Assembly (NCBI GenBank): GCA_037127255.1
Contig: JBANSL010000016.1
Span: forward strand, 5,644,501-5,708,500
Direction: 5' to 3'
Origin: Persicaria tinctoria
Taxonomy: Eukaryota; Streptophyta; Magnoliopsida; Caryophyllales; Polygonaceae
DNA length: 64,000 bases
In this document: positions 60,975 to 64,000 of the stretch, piece by piece
How positions within the stretch are numbered: position 1 is the first letter of the stretch
Layout of the letters: each line of letters starts with the position of its first letter
Notes under the pieces: model-generated
Told to the model about the DNA's origin: nothing
Database searches by the model: none
What the model saw: only the letters and a program-made list of their open reading frames with translations
Position numbers and translations under genes: made by a program

Positions 60975-63900
60975 ATGGATATAACAATAAGTAACGAAGA
61001 CCCCTCACTCAAACACTTCAACAAGTAAAATTGAAACCCTTCTTTTCCAGTTTCGGCGATTTAGCTGCCTAATTGCTCCGTTTTCTTTATCCTATTTGAA
61101 TTATTTGATGTGTTTGATTAGATTGGTAAAACTCGCTGCGCGGGCGTTCTATGATGATATCGGAATCAATCAGCGCAGATCTGTGACGAGGCAAGGTGCT
61201 CGTAACAGTGGGATTGCGGTTGTTGTTCTTGATGCTCTTACTAGGTATTGGCTATGAATCTTTTACTCTCCTATTCCAGTTTTAATTGTAGATTGACGGT
61301 GTTGCTCTGCTATCCAAGAATCTTGGTACGTAGTACATTTTGGGAGAGCAACGAAAGGAAATTGGAGGTTTTGCTGTCTCAAATTTATCATCTCAAATTC
61401 ATTCATCCCTAATCAATTGGAAAAGGGGCAAATCAGAAATGCCTTATTTATTCCAGGCTTCCAGCAAAGTCTAAATATGTCAAAAGTACGTTGTAAATTA
61501 ACCTCAAAATTGGAAAACACAGATTAGTTTTCTTCCCTGAGAAAGAGGTCTGAAATTTTTTGGATGAGAAATGAGCAGTTGAAAGAAGCATGTTTAGGCT
61601 CTGTGCCTGAGCATTTCTTTCCCTGAAGAGATGAACTCTTATTTGCTGCATACGAAACATCAAAGTTACCACTGTAAAAGTATGATGGATTTATGGGTCA
61701 GGGAAGCAAGAGGAAGACTCTATCTCTTAATATATTATTCTTGTATAATAATTTAATATGCCTTCACTGTGTTGCCATGGTTCCTATATCAGACAGCAAT
61801 GGGTGAGAGATGAAGATTTGGCCAAGGATTTGAAGATTTACACCACCCTGATTCGCAAGATCCTGCAATTTTTAGCAAAAGAAAAGTTTGTTGAACAATA
61901 TAACAGGAAAGAGGTCAGTTTGTTTCCCATTGGATCTTTGAATAAGGATATTTTGTTGTTTGAATAATGCAACTATACAAGAAATAATTTTGCTGTTCTG
62001 TTTTAGCCTCTCTTCTTATTGCATTCATATCTTGGTTGTCTTTAAATTTTCACATAACTTGATTCAATTGATCTTTTTACAGACTGCCAAATATGTAAAT
62101 TCTCATGCTACTGCAGTAGCTGCGACCTCGACAACTGGTGGTCAGCCACCTAAGTCAGGGGAGGAAACGATTAAGCTGCACATTGTCACTCACTCGTATT
62201 ATCGCTTGGATTATGCACAGGTGCTTCTTAGATTATTTTCCTTTACTTGATGAGCTCTTGTTTTGTTGCTGTAATTCTTCGATTTTGTCTTTACACCAGT
62301 GCATGGTTCTAATGTTTATGTGAAGGGCCATTGCTGCAATGTTGCACATGTCAATGTTTATTTTTCCAAAAAGAATAATCAAAACATCACTTATGGATGC
62401 CCTGTGATCATTGTCATTATTACAGGAAGACTTACATACTCCTTTCAATAAATGGATTATTTCTTTCCCTACTATATATGTCTAAGCTAAGGTTTATACT
62501 ATGTTTTGCAGATATATGATGTTGTGAGGTACAGGATTCATCGAATGAAGAAAACACTGAAAGATGAATTAGAACCAAAGCCTACAATACAGAAGTACAA
62601 ATGTCCAAACTGTGGCAAAAGGTACTCTGTTGTTTGACCATGTCTTTAGCAGATGCCTGCTGATAACATGTCCAACAAAGCTAGAGAATTGGTGGTGTTG
62701 CATTTCAGATTCAATGCTCTGGATGCTGTATGGCTGGTTTCTACGGAAGATGAGGATTTCCACTGCGAAATTTGTCATGGAGTGCTCATGGTAGATAGTG
62801 ATATGATAGCCAATTCAGGAGACGGTGATGTCAATGCTGAGAGTTCTCGCAAGAACAAGTTAAGAGTTAAGCTCCAGAACATAGAGGTGTGTAAACATGT
62901 TTTGAGAATTCTCAGGAGATATGTCATAGTTTTCCTGTTTCCTCATTTAGTATTTAATGTGTTTTGAGGATGCTTAGGAATGTTGGATACTGGAGAGTGA
63001 TGATTGAATAATTTACCCTTCATGGTTCTGAAGACGACGCATCTGACATTCTGACTAGTTGTGTCGGTTACCATATTGATGCATCCTTCTTGTTGACGGT
63101 TAAAATATGTAGCTGTCAAGGAGTATTCAGATAAAAGCACTCAAGTCACTCTGCTAGTTGTTCTTGAGGCTACTCTTATAACGCTTAATGATGAGTAAGG
63201 GAACTGTATAAAATCTGTTGTCCATTGGATCTTTTTATTGCTTCTTAAATTCTCTTGTTTTTTTATGTCCTGTTCCATACAGGTTCAACTGAAGCCACTC
63301 ATGGATCAAATAGCTATTCTAAAAGTTTTGAAAGCTCCTGATTGTGGAAGTCTGCAGACTTGGGAGGCCAAGGCTAAGGCTAACGCTGCAGCTAGCACAG
63401 AAAACAAGAATGATGATGCCTTTAAATCATTTCTTGGGGAAACAAAGGTGATTCATGGCCTTGTTATTTCATTCAATTTGACATTTTGGTCTCAGAAATT
63501 ACTATAGATATAGCCATTGTCTTTACCGAGCAATTAAAATAAAGGTTGAATTGTGCTGAATTGCATGCTATCAGGTTAATGTTTTCACCCTTTTTTTTGG
63601 TCAGGATCAGGTTAATGTTTCACTTTTAGGTACTGCAAATGAACCTAATAAGAAGCTGCAGATTCCATGGCTGACCAAACAAAGTGGGAGCCCTTCGGGT
63701 GAGCAGCATGGAGAGGAGATGCAGGAATCTAAGATGGAGGGCAGTTCAAAGTCCATTGGACCTTCAGACGACAAAAAATCAGCTGCTGAAACAGATGAAT
63801 CCGAGAGGTTACGTCTGGTTTGTACAGATTTCATGTTGGTCTTTATGAAGCTTCTCACTTCCTGTATGGATTTTGAGAATTTGTTTTATCATTTTCGCCT

Positions 63901-64000
63901 TTTCGGCTTCTCCTTGTACTTGTAGGAGGCATTCTATCAAGAGTATTATACTGCCCTCTTTTACAAAAGGCAGCAGGAAGCAGCAGCAGCAGCCTCAAGC
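60975..64000 (+). CDS. Transcription initiation factor IIE subunit alpha (3' part outside window)
   Basis: Nine exons to the window edge: 60975-61024, 61122-61244, 61793-61913, 62083-62220, 62512-62621, 62709-62886, 63283-63447, 63605-63817, 63926 onward, all in frame. MDITISNEDPSLKHFNK leads into the winged-helix domain (KLAARAFYDDIGINQ, VVVLDALTRRQWVRDEDLAKDL, IRKILQFLAKEKFVEQYNR). Then comes the linker YRLDYAQIYDVVRYRIHRMKK and the C4 zinc ribbon with CPNCGKRF and CEICHGVL. An acidic, Lys-rich tail ends in a Gln/Ala-rich helix (YKRQQEAAAAASS) cut by base 64000. TFIIE-alpha recruits and stimulates TFIIH at RNA polymerase II promoters in the nucleus. The zinc ligands are all present. The identification is firm, and the remaining 3' exons lie beyond the window. 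Confidence 0.95.

Overview
The window is nuclear DNA from a flowering plant. Its genes are split by GT-AG introns with A/T-rich interiors, many families are plant-specific (PLS-class PPR, VQ motif, GTD-binding/DUF593, AMP1-like peptidase), and the spaces between genes hold nested plant transposons. A eudicot is clear. An asterid such as a Lamiales species is a guess that I cannot prove from the sequence.

Layout, left to right. The 3' two thirds of a TWINKLE-type organellar primase-helicase gene (+, 237-6750) is followed by the 3' tail of an RTE-type LINE, an intronless organellar PPR gene (-, 7965-9353), a nine-exon gene that looks like kinetochore subunit SKA3 (-, 10396-13195), and tRNA-Arg(CCT). 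A transposon-rich block (13500-18550) holds a Helitron with a Stowaway MITE nested in it, a TGGCATCA-rich tract and a hAT-like MITE. A nearly full-length but frameshifted L1 LINE (-, 18543-24680) lies beside the 3' end of an AMP1/LAMP1-like glutamate carboxypeptidase gene (-, 24888-28664). After a gene-poor gap come a myosin-binding/GTD-binding gene (+, 32079-35433) and a DONSON homologue (+, 37189-42263).

The right half is more broken up. It holds palindromic MITE-like elements, a Helitron 3' end, a small coiled-coil gene that I do not recognise (-, 46958-47377), a long (TA)n tract and a tandem TRIM retrotransposon (-, 48863-49814). Two near-identical VQ-motif genes (-, 50211-50468 and 57102-57371) are direct duplicates about 6.9 kb apart. 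Between them lie a 2.6 kb Helitron and a plant-specific gene that appears broken in three places, one of them a hAT-like element inserted in an exon. Further Helitron, LINE and Stowaway debris leads to the 5' part of the TFIIE-alpha gene (+, 60975 to beyond the window).

These genes act independently, as is normal in plants; there is no operon logic. For the multi-exon genes I placed the junctions by hand. In each case the exon lengths add up to an open frame, which supports the models. I found no evidence of an undescribed defence or metabolic system. The most interesting items are the tandem TRIM, the exonic hAT insertion, the duplicated VQ gene and the Helitron family with exact termini.
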